Notes: a model not told the origin generated them from the sequence alone. A DNA stretch of 64,000 nt from CAVXHQ01 sp963789535 (GCA_963789535.1 CAWBKU010000005.1:1736001-1800000), one strand, 5' to 3'. Shown: positions 6,485 through 14,749, counted from the first letter of the stretch. Program-made: numbers and translations.

Positions 6485-6815
6485 TGGCGCGCAGGGCACG
6501 GCGGTACGGCACGACCTGCGGCTGTCGGTCGCCGACACGGTGATCGTCAATGCCGCCTCGGCCCTGTGTCTGGCGCCGGTGAAGACCCACGAGGCGCTCT
6601 ATGTCGATGTGATCCGCGAGGCGCTGGGGCGGGGCAATCCGGATCATCCGTTCATGGCCGCGATCGTGGCCGAGCTGCGGGCGCTGCTGGCCCCGGCGGC
6701 GCCCGGCCTGAACGGCGGCGCGACCTGGCGGCTGCGCGCGGCGCTGGCCGATTTCATGAAATGGCGGCTCGGCGAGGCCCTCGAGCGGCTGCGGACCGAA
6801 GGGGAAAAGCGATGA
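6477..6815 (+). CDS. Hypothetical helical protein, 112 residues
   Basis: The ATG at 6477 overlaps the end of the preceding gene; a GTG at 6468 in the same frame is an alternative. The protein is Ala- and Leu-rich and helical (FMAAIVAELRALLAPAAPG... ADFMKWRLGEALERL). It overlaps the next gene by ATGA. Not recognised; it belongs to the early replication operon by position. Confidence 0.6.
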   Translation: MADGAQGTAVRHDLRLSVADTVIVNAASALCLAPVKTHEALYVDVIREALGRGNPDHPFMAAIVAELRALLAPAAPGLNGGATWRLRAALADFMKWRLGEALERLRTEGEKR

Positions 6816-7681
6816 GCATTGCGACGGAGAAGATAGTGGCCCTGACCGACGAGATCGAGGAGATGACGGCGTTCCGCCGGTTCCTCGAGGATGTGCGGGA
6901 CCGCGTTGATCTGACCGGTCTGACCATCGCCGACGTCGAGATCGACGAATTCGGCGACGGTCGCATGATGCACCTGACCGTCATGACGACACGCGAACGG
7001 GCGTTCGCGACGGTGCGCGCGGCGATCGGCGATAGCGAGGGCACCCCGTCCGCTAATTTCGGGATACCGGCAGACCCGCCCGTCGAGGTGGCAGGCGCGG
7101 AAGCTGAGCCCGAGGCCGATCCGGCGCCAGAGCCGGAGCCCGTGGCCGAACCGGCGCCGTTGTCCGATGCCACGGCGGCGCCAAAACCCGACGTGCCCCT
7201 CATCGCCGCCTCGGCGCCGCTGAGCGACGGCGAGCGCACGGTCGTGGTGCGGATGATCGGCGAGGGTGCCGCGTCCGGTGCCATTGCCGCCGCCCTCGGG
7301 CGCGATCCGCGCGGGTTCTATCATCAGGTCGACCGCATTGCGCGCGACCTCGAAAAGGTGGCTTTCGACGCCGCCCTCGATACCGGGCGCGTGAACCTCG
7401 CCCCGGCGCCGCCGCCGGGGGCGTCGTTGGGCAGGTCCGTCGCCGAACGGGCGGTGCACCAGCGGCTCGATCGGCTCGGCAATCCTGGCCTGTGGACCGT
7501 AGAGGCCGACCTCGAGCTGCTCGAGGGCCTCGCCCGTGGCGCGAAACTGGGCGTCGTCGCCCGCGAGATCGAGATCGACGTCGACGCCTGCAAGGCGCGG
7601 TTCGCGGCGCTGGTGCCGCACCCGTCGCCCGAGGAACAAGCCCAGGTCCTCAAGGCCCTGCGGCAGCGCGCGGGCGCCTGA
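6812..7681 (+). CDS. Early protein with acidic linker and winged-helix-like C-terminus
   Basis: A 289-residue protein with start at 6812 (ATGA overlap). Residues 1-75 form a helical and beta domain (TEKIVALTDEIEEMTAFRRFLEDV). Residues 85-130 are a low-complexity linker rich in Glu, Pro and Ala. Residues 140-180 (DGERTVVVRMIGEGAASGAIAA followed by GRDPRGFYHQVDRIA) look like a helix-turn-helix, and a second similar unit follows at about 225-265 (WTVEADLELLEGLARGAKLG). It lies immediately before the primase. A DNA-binding or origin-recognition role is an inference from the domain pattern and position. Confidence 0.6.
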   Translation: MSIATEKIVALTDEIEEMTAFRRFLEDVRDRVDLTGLTIADVEIDEFGDGRMMHLTVMTTRERAFATVRAAIGDSEGTPSANFGIPADPPVEVAGAEAEPEADPAPEPEPVAEPAPLSDATAAPKPDVPLIAASAPLSDGERTVVVRMIGEGAASGAIAAALGRDPRGFYHQVDRIARDLEKVAFDAALDTGRVNLAPAPPPGASLGRSVAERAVHQRLDRLGNPGLWTVEADLELLEGLARGAKLGVVAREIEIDVDACKARFAALVPHPSPEEQAQVLKALRQRAGA

Positions 7682-7684
7682 CCC

Positions 7685-8833
7685 ATGGCCGAGGCCCAGC
7701 TCCTGCCCATCGAGGGGATCAAGGACCTGTTGCTCGCGCAGGTCGGGCAGGTGGCCTATCGCTATGCGCCGCCGGGGGGCAAGTCCTATGAGGACAAGGG
7801 GCGGTATTTCACGCTCAACCCCGGGCGACCGGACAAATCTGTCGGCAGCTTCTACATCCATCTGGACGGATCGAAGGCGGGGCGCTGGACCGATCACGCG
7901 ACGGGCGATCATGGCGATATCCTCGACCTGATCGCCCTGTCGCTGGGGTGCAATCTGACCGACGCGATCCGCGAGGCGCGGTCGTTTCTGGGATTGCAGG
8001 CGCTGAACCCCGCCGACCTCGCGCGGCGCAAGGCCGCCGCCGAACGGGCGAAGGCCCATCGCCTCGAGGCGGCGCGGCAGGAGCGGCGGGCGCGCGAGAA
8101 CCGGGCCCGCAGCGCGCATCGCCTCTGGCTCTCGGCGGAGGCGCAGATCCGGGGCACGCCGGTGGAGTTCTACCTGCGCGACCGGCGCGGCATCGACCTT
8201 GCCCGTCTCGGCCGTCAGCCGGGGGCGATCCGGTTCGCGCGGGCGTGTTTCTATCGGCACATCGACGCCGAGACGGGCGAGGTGATCGAGCGTCACTTGC
8301 CCGCAATGGTGGCCCTGGTCAACGACCGGATGGGCAAGGCGGTCGCCTGTCACCGGACCTATCTGGCGATCGGCGCCGATGGCCGCTGGGACAAGGCGGA
8401 CCTGCCCGCGGCGAAGAAGGTGCTGGGCGATTACGCCGGCGCCTGGATCAACATCTGGACCGGCACCGGGCCGCGCGGCGGCAAGGCGGGGAGCCTGTCG
8501 ACCTGTCCGCCGGGCACCCACGTCTATGTCACCGAGGGCATCGAGGACGCGCTGTCGGGCGTGATGCTGTTGCCCGAGGCGCGCTGGATCGCGGGGATAT
8601 CGCTGGCGAACCTCGGCGGGCTGGCGCTGCCGGGGCGTGTGGCGTCGGTCACGATCGCCGCCGACCTCGACCCCGGGCCCGCCCAGCAGGCGGCGCTCCA
8701 GCGGGCCATCGCGCAACTGCGCGCGGCGGGGCGCACGGTGCGCCTGTGGCAAAACGGCGAGGGCGGCAAGGATCTCAACGATGCGCTGCGTGCGCGGATG
8801 AAACGGGGGAGGGCGGATCATGATGCAGCCTAA
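7685..8833 (+). CDS. Toprim-domain DNA primase
   Basis: A 382-residue primase-type protein. The N-terminal part (residues 10-90) has the pattern seen in phage Toprim primases before the catalytic domain (RYFTLNPGRP..., GRWTDHATGDHGDILDLIAL). Residues 115-145 are a highly charged helix. The Toprim core has the catalytic Glu in VYVTEGIEDALS (about residue 282) and the acidic VTIAADLDPG (about 323), followed by KDLNDAL near the end, as in other Toprim_3 primases. It would make RNA primers for phage replication. The helicase follows after a short gene. It lacks a helicase domain of its own, so primase and helicase are separate proteins here. Confidence 0.85.
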   Translation: MAEAQLLPIEGIKDLLLAQVGQVAYRYAPPGGKSYEDKGRYFTLNPGRPDKSVGSFYIHLDGSKAGRWTDHATGDHGDILDLIALSLGCNLTDAIREARSFLGLQALNPADLARRKAAAERAKAHRLEAARQERRARENRARSAHRLWLSAEAQIRGTPVEFYLRDRRGIDLARLGRQPGAIRFARACFYRHIDAETGEVIERHLPAMVALVNDRMGKAVACHRTYLAIGADGRWDKADLPAAKKVLGDYAGAWINIWTGTGPRGGKAGSLSTCPPGTHVYVTEGIEDALSGVMLLPEARWIAGISLANLGGLALPGRVASVTIAADLDPGPAQQAALQRAIAQLRAAGRTVRLWQNGEGGKDLNDALRARMKRGRADHDAA

Positions 8834-9422
8834 AATACACAGTGAAACCGAGTCTTACGCAATGGAAAATCTCGTCTGGGATAGGGTCGTCGAGACACTG
8901 AGGGACATCGCCGCGGATACGGACCATGGTCCGGTCTCTTTGCTCAATCTGGTGATGTATTCGTCCGCCGGGGCAATGGCCGACGTAGATCGAACGATTG
9001 CCGTGCAGTTTTTGCGAGCGCTGGCCGATTGCGAAGAGGGAGGTGATGGGGCGTCGGTGGAGCGGCTCGAAAAAATATGGTCCGATTTTCTGCGCGCTTA
9101 TGACCTATATATCAATAAGCCGGAGGGCCGGGCGCGAGCGGTTGGTCGTGACGCTGGTCAAGCGGGTGGATGCGCGATGAACGGCGCGCAGAGCGAGGGT
9201 CGTGCATATTTCGACGCAGACCGTCAGCCTCTTTCGGTTCAGCTCGCACTGGCGCTGGAGCAACATACCGCGAGCTATCCGGACGGGGACTGGCAAGCGG
9301 CGAACAAACGCATCGGACAAGTGCGGCACCGGATCAGTTGCCGCGACTGGTCGACGTTTAGAACTAGCAACGACTTTGCACTTTGGAAGGCGGTCCTGTT
9401 TGAGGCGAGGGAGCCGTCATGA
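8820..9422 (+). CDS. Hypothetical protein, possibly two fused genes (200 residues)
   Basis: The frame runs from the ATG at 8820, overlapping the primase end, to 9422. Residues 1-100 are acidic and helical with clearly lower GC content than the neighbours. Residues 120-200 start at an internal ATG at 9177 (MNGAQSEGRAYF...), which is overlapped by the stop of a mini-ORF exactly as the helicase start is. The stretch between (GRARAVGRDAGQAGGCA) is the frame shadow of that mini-ORF. A likely history is two genes, one ending near 9150 and one at 9177-9422, fused by a single-base indel. No family was recognised for either half. Confidence 0.5.
   Translation: MMQPKIHSETESYAMENLVWDRVVETLRDIAADTDHGPVSLLNLVMYSSAGAMADVDRTIAVQFLRALADCEEGGDGASVERLEKIWSDFLRAYDLYINKPEGRARAVGRDAGQAGGCAMNGAQSEGRAYFDADRQPLSVQLALALEQHTASYPDGDWQAANKRIGQVRHRISCRDWSTFRTSNDFALWKAVLFEAREPS
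9148..9180 (+). CDS. Decapeptide mini-ORF, copy 1
   Basis: GTG start, reading (M)TLVKRVDAR and ending in TGA that overlaps the ATG at 9177. The same peptide, with Met for Val at position 7, is encoded at 9419-9451 in front of the helicase. Internal differences between copies include two synonymous third-position changes, which hints at selection on the peptide. It may serve translational coupling. Confidence 0.4.
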   Translation: MTLVKRVDAR

Positions 9423-9451
9423 CGCTGGTTAAACGGATGGATGCGCGATGA
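9419..9451 (+). CDS. Decapeptide mini-ORF, copy 2
   Basis: ATG start overlapping the TGA of the preceding gene, reading MTLVKRMDAR and ending in TGA that overlaps the helicase ATG at 9448. It is a near copy of 9148-9180. Both copies bridge two genes by stop/start overlaps at each end. Confidence 0.45.
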   Translation: MTLVKRMDAR

Positions 9452-11385
9452 CCGGCCCCACATCGGACCTGGCCGCGCAGCTGGCGAATGCGCCCGAGGC
9501 GCCCCCGAACCCCTATGACAAGCAGACGACCGATGAGCGACCCAGAGACACGAGCAGCGCAGGAGATGGCGGTGGCCACGACGCGGATCGCCGGGATGCG
9601 ACCGATCGTGACGAGCCGCCGCACCGGCGAGGACGTCCCCGCGGAGAGATATTCGAGGACTGTCCGGTCATTCCTCTTGGGGTCTACGGCGATCTGTCGT
9701 TTTATCTGGACCGCCTCGGCCAGTTGAGGAGCGTCGACAACCACAGTCTGGACAAGATCAGGCATGTGTTCTGCGGCGACGTGCGCCTGCTGGCGCTGCA
9801 CTTTCCCCAGTTCGACAAGGAGGGGTCGCCGCGCCCCGGCAAGTTCGACCAGGCGAATGTCGCGGCGGCGATGACGGCCGCCACCTCCGAAAAGGGCGTG
9901 TGGAAGCCGACCAACCGGGTGCGCGGTGCCGGGAGCTGGACGGACGAGTTCGGCAAGCTGGTGATCCACGCGGGCGATGCGGTCTGGATCGATGGCAAGT
10001 GGCAGCACCCGGGCATTTATGACGGCAAGGTCTATGTCGCGGCAGACCCTGTTCCGCGACCCGCAAAGACGGCGCCACGAGGTGATCCGGCGACCGACCT
10101 CCTCGAGCTGTTGCAGACGTGGGAATGGCAGAGGCCCGACATCGACCCGCAGTTGATGCTTGGGTTCATCATGGCACAGATGCTGGGTGGCGCGCTCAAT
10201 TGGCGTCCGGTGATGTGGCTGACCGGCGACAAGGCGTCGGGCAAGTCCGAGTTTCAAAAGCTGCTGTTTCACGTGCATGGCGGCGAGGCGGGCCTGTTGC
10301 AGGCGGCCAATGCCACGGGCGCGGGTATCCGGTCCGTGGTAGGCAACTCCTGTCTGCCGGTCGCGATCGACGAGCTCGAGCCGGACCGCGACAGGGGGTC
10401 GCGCGTCAAGGATGTGATCGAGCTGGCGCGGCTTGCCAGTTCGGGCGGAAAGATTTTCCGGGGCAGCACGGATCAGACCGGGCACCAAAGCAATGCCTTC
10501 AGTTGTTTCCTGTTTTCGTCGATCCTGGTGTCGGCGATGCCGGCGCAGGACCGAAGCCGGATGATCGTCCTTAACCTCGACCAAATCCCGGCGGACAAAC
10601 CGAGCCTCAAGATGGATCCCCGACGCCTTCGCAAGATCGGAGAGGCGTTGCGCCGATCCATCCTTGAGGGCTGGGAGACGTGGGCGGATCGGTTGCAGTT
10701 ATGGTTTGCGGCGCTGGCCCGGCACGACCAGACCAAGCGCGGTATCGACAACTACGGCACCGTCCTGGCGCTTGCCGACATGGCGCTGCATCCCGACCTG
10801 CCCTCGGCCGAGACGCTCGACAACTGGGCCCTCAAGCTCGGCCGTGGCATCACCGAGGACGCGATGGAGGTCGGCTCCAACGCCGAGGACATGGTCCTGA
10901 CCCTGATGGGCCAGTATTTCGACCCCTACCGGCGCGGCGAGCAATACACGATCGCGCAGTGGATCATGGCGGCGGCCCGGCTGCACGGGGCGCCGCACAG
11001 CCTCTGGCACAAGAACATGAGCGAGGGCGAGGGCGAGGACGCCGCCAAGCGGGCCAACGAGACGCTGGCCAAGGTGGGGCTGCGGGTCAAGGGCGCCGGC
11101 AACGAGGCCCAGCTGTTCCTGCCCAACAAGCCGATCCCGGCCCTCTGCGTCCTGTTCCGGGACAGCCAGTGGGCGGATGGCGGCTGGGCGCAGGCGTCGC
11201 GCCGGTTGCCGGGTGCCGAGTTTCCCCCCACCCCGCTGCGCCTGGCCGGGATCCAGTCGCGCGGCGTCTATGTGCCGTTCGCCTCGATCGCGGGGCTGTC
11301 GGACTTTCAGACGGACACGCCCGTCGCGGCCCGCGGCCCCCGGACCCGGCGGGGCGAAGAGATCACGCCGGAGGATTTTGCCTGA
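9448..11385 (+). CDS. Phage replicative helicase, superfamily-3/D5-like ATPase
   Basis: A 645-residue protein. Residues 1-65 are low-complexity and charged. Residues 75-215 form a domain before the motor. The ATPase core has Walker A GDKASGKS at residues 260-267, directly after VMWLT, and an acidic Walker B in LPVAIDELEP around 310. This is the layout of phage D5-type/superfamily-3 helicases that pair with a Toprim primase. It would unwind the phage origin and drive the fork. The non-coding region with iteron-like repeats follows immediately downstream. The start at 9448 is fixed by the ATGA overlap with the mini-ORF. Confidence 0.8.
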   Translation: MTGPTSDLAAQLANAPEAPPNPYDKQTTDERPRDTSSAGDGGGHDADRRDATDRDEPPHRRGRPRGEIFEDCPVIPLGVYGDLSFYLDRLGQLRSVDNHSLDKIRHVFCGDVRLLALHFPQFDKEGSPRPGKFDQANVAAAMTAATSEKGVWKPTNRVRGAGSWTDEFGKLVIHAGDAVWIDGKWQHPGIYDGKVYVAADPVPRPAKTAPRGDPATDLLELLQTWEWQRPDIDPQLMLGFIMAQMLGGALNWRPVMWLTGDKASGKSEFQKLLFHVHGGEAGLLQAANATGAGIRSVVGNSCLPVAIDELEPDRDRGSRVKDVIELARLASSGGKIFRGSTDQTGHQSNAFSCFLFSSILVSAMPAQDRSRMIVLNLDQIPADKPSLKMDPRRLRKIGEALRRSILEGWETWADRLQLWFAALARHDQTKRGIDNYGTVLALADMALHPDLPSAETLDNWALKLGRGITEDAMEVGSNAEDMVLTLMGQYFDPYRRGEQYTIAQWIMAAARLHGAPHSLWHKNMSEGEGEDAAKRANETLAKVGLRVKGAGNEAQLFLPNKPIPALCVLFRDSQWADGGWAQASRRLPGAEFPPTPLRLAGIQSRGVYVPFASIAGLSDFQTDTPVAARGPRTRRGEEITPEDFA

Positions 11386-11803
11386 CCATGACGATGCCGG
11401 CCAACACCTTGATTGCGCGCGATAGTTGCCGCTTGCCCCGGACCCGTTTTAGGGCCAGTATTCGCGGTACGGATGCCCCTTTTGCGGGCGGGTCCGGGCC
11501 GCTACAGTGCCGCTACACTGTAGCGGGCACTGTAGCGGGTTATTTACCTGCCGGATCAACCGCTTATCTGTCAGCCGCTACGCCGCTACACCAAAACGCC
11601 TCCCCCGTATGTGTGTGCACACACGCGCGCGCGCGCATGCGGAACGGTGTGTTTGTCTGTAGCACTGTAGCAGATAGATATTATCCTATTGATAAGACAG
11701 CGGAAAAGGCCGCTACAGAGGGCGCTACATGCCCGCTACACTACCTCTCTACTGTAGCGGGTGACGATCAACCCTTTGAAAACGCTCAAAAGGGTCACTT
11801 TTG
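11386..11803. other. Non-coding region with iteron-like repeats; candidate phage origin
   Basis: This 418-bp gap holds 11 exact copies of GCTACA or its complement: plus at 11501, 11512, 11585, 11712, 11724 and 11735; minus (TGTAGC) at 11519, 11531, 11658, 11666 and 11753. Two of them form a 17-bp palindrome at 11510-11526. Between the clusters lie a 36-bp alternating pyrimidine-purine tract (11606-11641) and an AT-rich patch (about 11672-11697). A hairpin (ACCCTTT at 11771-11777 with AAAGGGT at 11789-11795) precedes the next gene. Open frames across it look random. Position after primase and helicase suits a replication origin; a regulatory region for the late genes is the alternative. Confidence 0.6.
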
Positions 11804-12430
11804 ATGCCGGGCAAGGGGAATTCATACGAGCAGCTGGCGCGGGAGGCGGCGGCACGGCTCGACCAGGCGCGGGCGATGGGCGAACAGTTGACGTTCCTGC
11901 CGGATGAGGCGGCGGGCGGTGGCGAGACACCGGCGCGCGGCAAGGGCAAGGCTCTTAACCAGATGCGCGAGTTCATGGCATCGCGCGGGTACCGGATGCC
12001 CGAGGAGCTGCTCGTCGAAATGGCGGGCCTTGCAAGCAAGGAAGATGCGATCACGACGGCCATGGTCAAGGCGGAGCGGGTGATCGCATGGGCATATGCC
12101 GGGGCCGAGGACAAAGAGGGCAATCCTGTCCTGCCGTCGCCGTCGGCGCGGCTGGCCGAGTTTCGCGACCAGTACACGATCCAGTTGCGCTCCCTCGATG
12201 CGCTGATGCCCTACGGGACGCCCAAGGCCGGGCAGGAGGCGCCTGCCGGGCCGCTGGTGCAGATCACGGTGCCCGGTGTGCCTGCGGATCGGGCGGCCTC
12301 GGCGCGGGATGTGACGCCGGTCCGGAGCGGTCGGATGATGCCTGCGAACCGGCGGTGGAAAATGGAGCAAGATCAAGCACTTGGCGATGCCGAAGCGGGA
12401 CAGTCGGACGGCGATGGTCGGACGGAATGA
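11804..12430 (+). CDS. Putative terminase small subunit
   Basis: A 208-residue protein directly before the large terminase. Residues 1-45 are helical with many Ala, Gln and Glu residues (YEQLAREAAARLDQARAMGEQL). Residues 50-115 contain KALNQMREFMASRGYRMPEELLVEMAGL, and a further helical part runs to 145. The C-terminal third is Pro- and Gly-rich and probably flexible. Position and helical make-up suit a small terminase that recognises the packaging site, but I see no diagnostic motif. The ATG at 11804 follows an in-frame TTG; the upstream region is the origin-like gap. Confidence 0.5.
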   Translation: MPGKGNSYEQLAREAAARLDQARAMGEQLTFLPDEAAGGGETPARGKGKALNQMREFMASRGYRMPEELLVEMAGLASKEDAITTAMVKAERVIAWAYAGAEDKEGNPVLPSPSARLAEFRDQYTIQLRSLDALMPYGTPKAGQEAPAGPLVQITVPGVPADRAASARDVTPVRSGRMMPANRRWKMEQDQALGDAEAGQSDGDGRTE

Positions 12431-12639
12431 GCAACGTGTTGAAAACGCTGGCACAAATTGCAGCCAACCCACTGATTGGAAATCAGCAGGAAAGCGGGCA
12501 CGTCCTCGTCCTGGGCAAGGCACCGGCCCGCCCGATCCCGGCCCGGGCGATAGGGGGGGGGGCCAGCCGCGCGTCTCCCTCTCTGCCCCTCTGTCCGACC
12601 CCATGCAGCCTTTTGGGGCCGAAAGCGGGTGCGGTGTGA
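12427..12639 (+). CDS. Coupled 70-codon frame before the large terminase; possible original N-terminus
   Basis: The ATG at 12427 overlaps the TGA of the preceding gene and has GGACGGA just upstream, a good coupled start (MSNVLKTLAQIAANPLIG...). The frame crosses a run of ten G at 12553-12562 and ends at 12639. One extra G would join it to the frame of the large terminase. It may therefore be the true terminase N-terminus, separated by homopolymer slippage, by sequencing error or by regulated frameshifting. As a free protein it has no recognised family. Confidence 0.35.
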   Translation: MSNVLKTLAQIAANPLIGNQQESGHVLVLGKAPARPIPARAIGGGASRASPSLPLCPTPCSLLGPKAGAV

Positions 12640-14405
12640 TCGCGAACGTTGGAACTGGCGGATGGGGTGGGGGGGTCTGCCTCTCGCCCGCTCTCGAGGG
12701 GCGGGGCGGGTCTGCGGCGGCGGACGGCCTCGACGAGGCGGCACTGGCGCGGCTGGATGCGATGGAGGCAAAGGCAGCTGTCGATAGCGTAGCCCCGGCA
12801 AACGCGGCTGACAAGCTGCCATCTGTGGACGAGGTGACGTTCCCCGGACCGGTCTCGGAGGCGTTCTACTGGGACGACAGTTCGGTGGTGGGCATCCAGG
12901 GCCCCGTCGGGTCGGGCAAGACGACAACGCTGCTGAAGAGCCGCATCCGCCGGGCAATCATGATGCCGCAGTCGGTGATCGACGGGGTGCGGCGCTACAA
13001 GCTGCTGGTCTGCCGCCAGACCTACCGCGAGCTGTGGGCGACGACGATCCCCAGCTACCTCGAGACGTTCCCGAAGGAGATGGGGGTCTGGTCGGGCGGG
13101 CGGGGCGATCCCGTCACCCATGTGATCCACTTCGAGGACGAATTCGGGCGCATCGAGTTCACGACCGAGTTCATGGCCTTCGGCGACGACATCGCCGCGT
13201 CGATGCGCGGGATCCAGACCACCGACATCTGGCCCAACGAGGCCGATACGGTGCCCGTCGACATCCTGACCGTGGGCATCGGGCGGATCAACCGCTGGCC
13301 GGGGCGCCAGCATTTCGCCGGTCTGCCGCCGGCGTTGCAGTCCTACGGGCAGATCGTCTGCGACTTCAACGCGCCGGACGAGGACAACTGGACCTTCGGG
13401 GTGTTCCACAACGAAAAGGAGCGCAACCGGCTGTCAGAGCTCATGTCGCGCCAGCTTCCGGAAGGGGCGCGACGGATCGCGATCGAATTCTACCGGCAGC
13501 CGGGTTTCGGCGAACCGAGATGCGAGAACCTTCAGAACCTCGCACCTGGCTATTACGAGACGCAGATCGCGGTGAACACGCTCGCCGGACGTGGCGATGT
13601 GAACGACCGGCTGGTCTACAACAAGACCACCTATCTGCGGGTCGGCGATCCGGTGTTCAAGCGCGAGTGGAACCGGCGGGTGCACGTCAGCGACGGCGCT
13701 CTGGTGCCGATCCCGGAGCTGCCGCTGATGATCGGCCTCGATCAGGGCTTCAAGGGGGCCGCCGTCATCGGCCAGTTCGTGCCGCCCTATGGCTGGCGCA
13801 TCTATGCCGAGCTGCATTTCCCCGACGAGCGCCTGATGGCGCAGCCGTTCGGTCTGCGGCTGGCGATGCTCCTGGAGGACGATCCCCGGTTCAAGGGACT
13901 GCGGATCGAGGGCGGCTGGGCCGACATGGCGGGCGAGCACGGCGCCAGCCAGGCGGCGGACGAGAACGATACCTGGAACCGTCTGGTAGGCCAGGCCGCG
14001 AACATCACGATCCGGCCCCAGCGCATCGGCACCAACCGGATCAATCCGCGCCTCGAGGCGGTGCGGGCAGCGCTGGAATACCTCGAGGGTGGCAGGCCCG
14101 GCCTGCTGATCGACCCGGGATGCAAGTTCCTGATCCGCGGGTTCGAGGCCCGATATGTCTGGACCGATCAGGTCAATCCATCGGGCGACAAGCGCAAGGT
14201 TCCCGATAAGAGTTTTACCGAGGCCAACGTGCACGACGCGCTGCAGTATCTGGCGCTGAGCCAGCACCGCGCGGACGGCACCAGCCCGATCAGTTTCGCC
14301 GGCAGAAGCCCCCTGATGGGGCAGTACGGCAGGTCGTCGATGCCGGGTGCGACCCCCGGCGGCCTGACCACGGGATATGACGTCCTGAACCCCTATGGAG
14401 GTTGA
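12603..14405 (+). CDS. terL: Terminase large subunit
   Basis: The packaging ATPase/nuclease that loads DNA into the prohead. Walker A GPVGSGKT is encoded at about 12900-12923, followed by LVCRQTYRELWATTIPSY, typical for the adenine-contact/motor region. A probable Walker B lies near TTDIWPNEAD. The C-terminal nuclease-like part carries IGLDQGFKGAAV and acidic residues downstream (GGWADMAGEHG..., SFTEANVHDALQYL). The start is uncertain: the frame is open from 12381, but the stretch before 12603 is low-complexity and overlaps other frames, so 12603 is given (12387 and 12762 are other ATGs). A ten-G run at 12553-12562 may hide a frameshift to the coupled ATG at 12427. Confidence 0.85.
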   Translation: MQPFGAESGCGVIANVGTGGWGGGVCLSPALEGRGGSAAADGLDEAALARLDAMEAKAAVDSVAPANAADKLPSVDEVTFPGPVSEAFYWDDSSVVGIQGPVGSGKTTTLLKSRIRRAIMMPQSVIDGVRRYKLLVCRQTYRELWATTIPSYLETFPKEMGVWSGGRGDPVTHVIHFEDEFGRIEFTTEFMAFGDDIAASMRGIQTTDIWPNEADTVPVDILTVGIGRINRWPGRQHFAGLPPALQSYGQIVCDFNAPDEDNWTFGVFHNEKERNRLSELMSRQLPEGARRIAIEFYRQPGFGEPRCENLQNLAPGYYETQIAVNTLAGRGDVNDRLVYNKTTYLRVGDPVFKREWNRRVHVSDGALVPIPELPLMIGLDQGFKGAAVIGQFVPPYGWRIYAELHFPDERLMAQPFGLRLAMLLEDDPRFKGLRIEGGWADMAGEHGASQAADENDTWNRLVGQAANITIRPQRIGTNRINPRLEAVRAALEYLEGGRPGLLIDPGCKFLIRGFEARYVWTDQVNPSGDKRKVPDKSFTEANVHDALQYLALSQHRADGTSPISFAGRSPLMGQYGRSSMPGATPGGLTTGYDVLNPYGG

Positions 14406-14409
14406 TACG

Positions 14410-14748
14410 ATGAGCGACGAACAGAGCAAGACGGCGCCAGAGAAGGCAGCGGCACCGAAGGCAGCGGCACCGAAAAAGGCGGCACCGAAGAAAGCCGAGG
14501 TGTCTGCCCACGCGCTGTGGGCGCATGCGTCTGCAATCGAGGCGCAGATGGGGGTCACGACAACGGCGTTCGCCGCCTTCGCCGATGACTTCATCGCGCA
14601 GACCAAGGCGAAGACGAAGCCGGAGGCGCGCGGTGTCCGCTTCAGCCTGTTCGGGATCAGCTCGACCTCGACGGCTGGTCTGCGCGCCGCGATGTTCAAC
14701 TGGGCCAATGCCGCGCGGCGCCGCGCCAACGAGATCGAGGACGGGTGA
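14410..14748 (+). CDS. Hypothetical virion-region protein with Lys-Ala-Pro repeat N-terminus
   Basis: A 112-residue protein with start at 14410. Residues 8-30 are a repeat of EKAAAPK/KAAAPK units, a flexible basic arm like those of DNA-contacting proteins. The rest is helical and alanine-rich (HALWAHASAIEAQMGV..., LRAAMFNWANAARRRANEIEDG). It lies between terminase and the GNAT-like gene in the head module. No family was recognised. Confidence 0.6.
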   Translation: MSDEQSKTAPEKAAAPKAAAPKKAAPKKAEVSAHALWAHASAIEAQMGVTTTAFAAFADDFIAQTKAKTKPEARGVRFSLFGISSTSTAGLRAAMFNWANAARRRANEIEDG

Positions 14749-14749
14749 G

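Noticed and set aside
9448..11385. Second primase domain in the helicase
   Set aside because: No Toprim acids or other primase motifs were seen in its N-terminal part; only the ATPase core is supported.
12463..12488. tRNA anticodon-arm-like sequence on the minus strand (CTGATTTCCAATCAG followed by TGGGTTGG)
   Set aside because: It resembles the anticodon arm and variable loop of the attachment-site tRNA (about 18 of 23 positions) but no D arm, T loop or acceptor stem can be drawn. A secondary att-like site is possible, yet the evidence is too thin.
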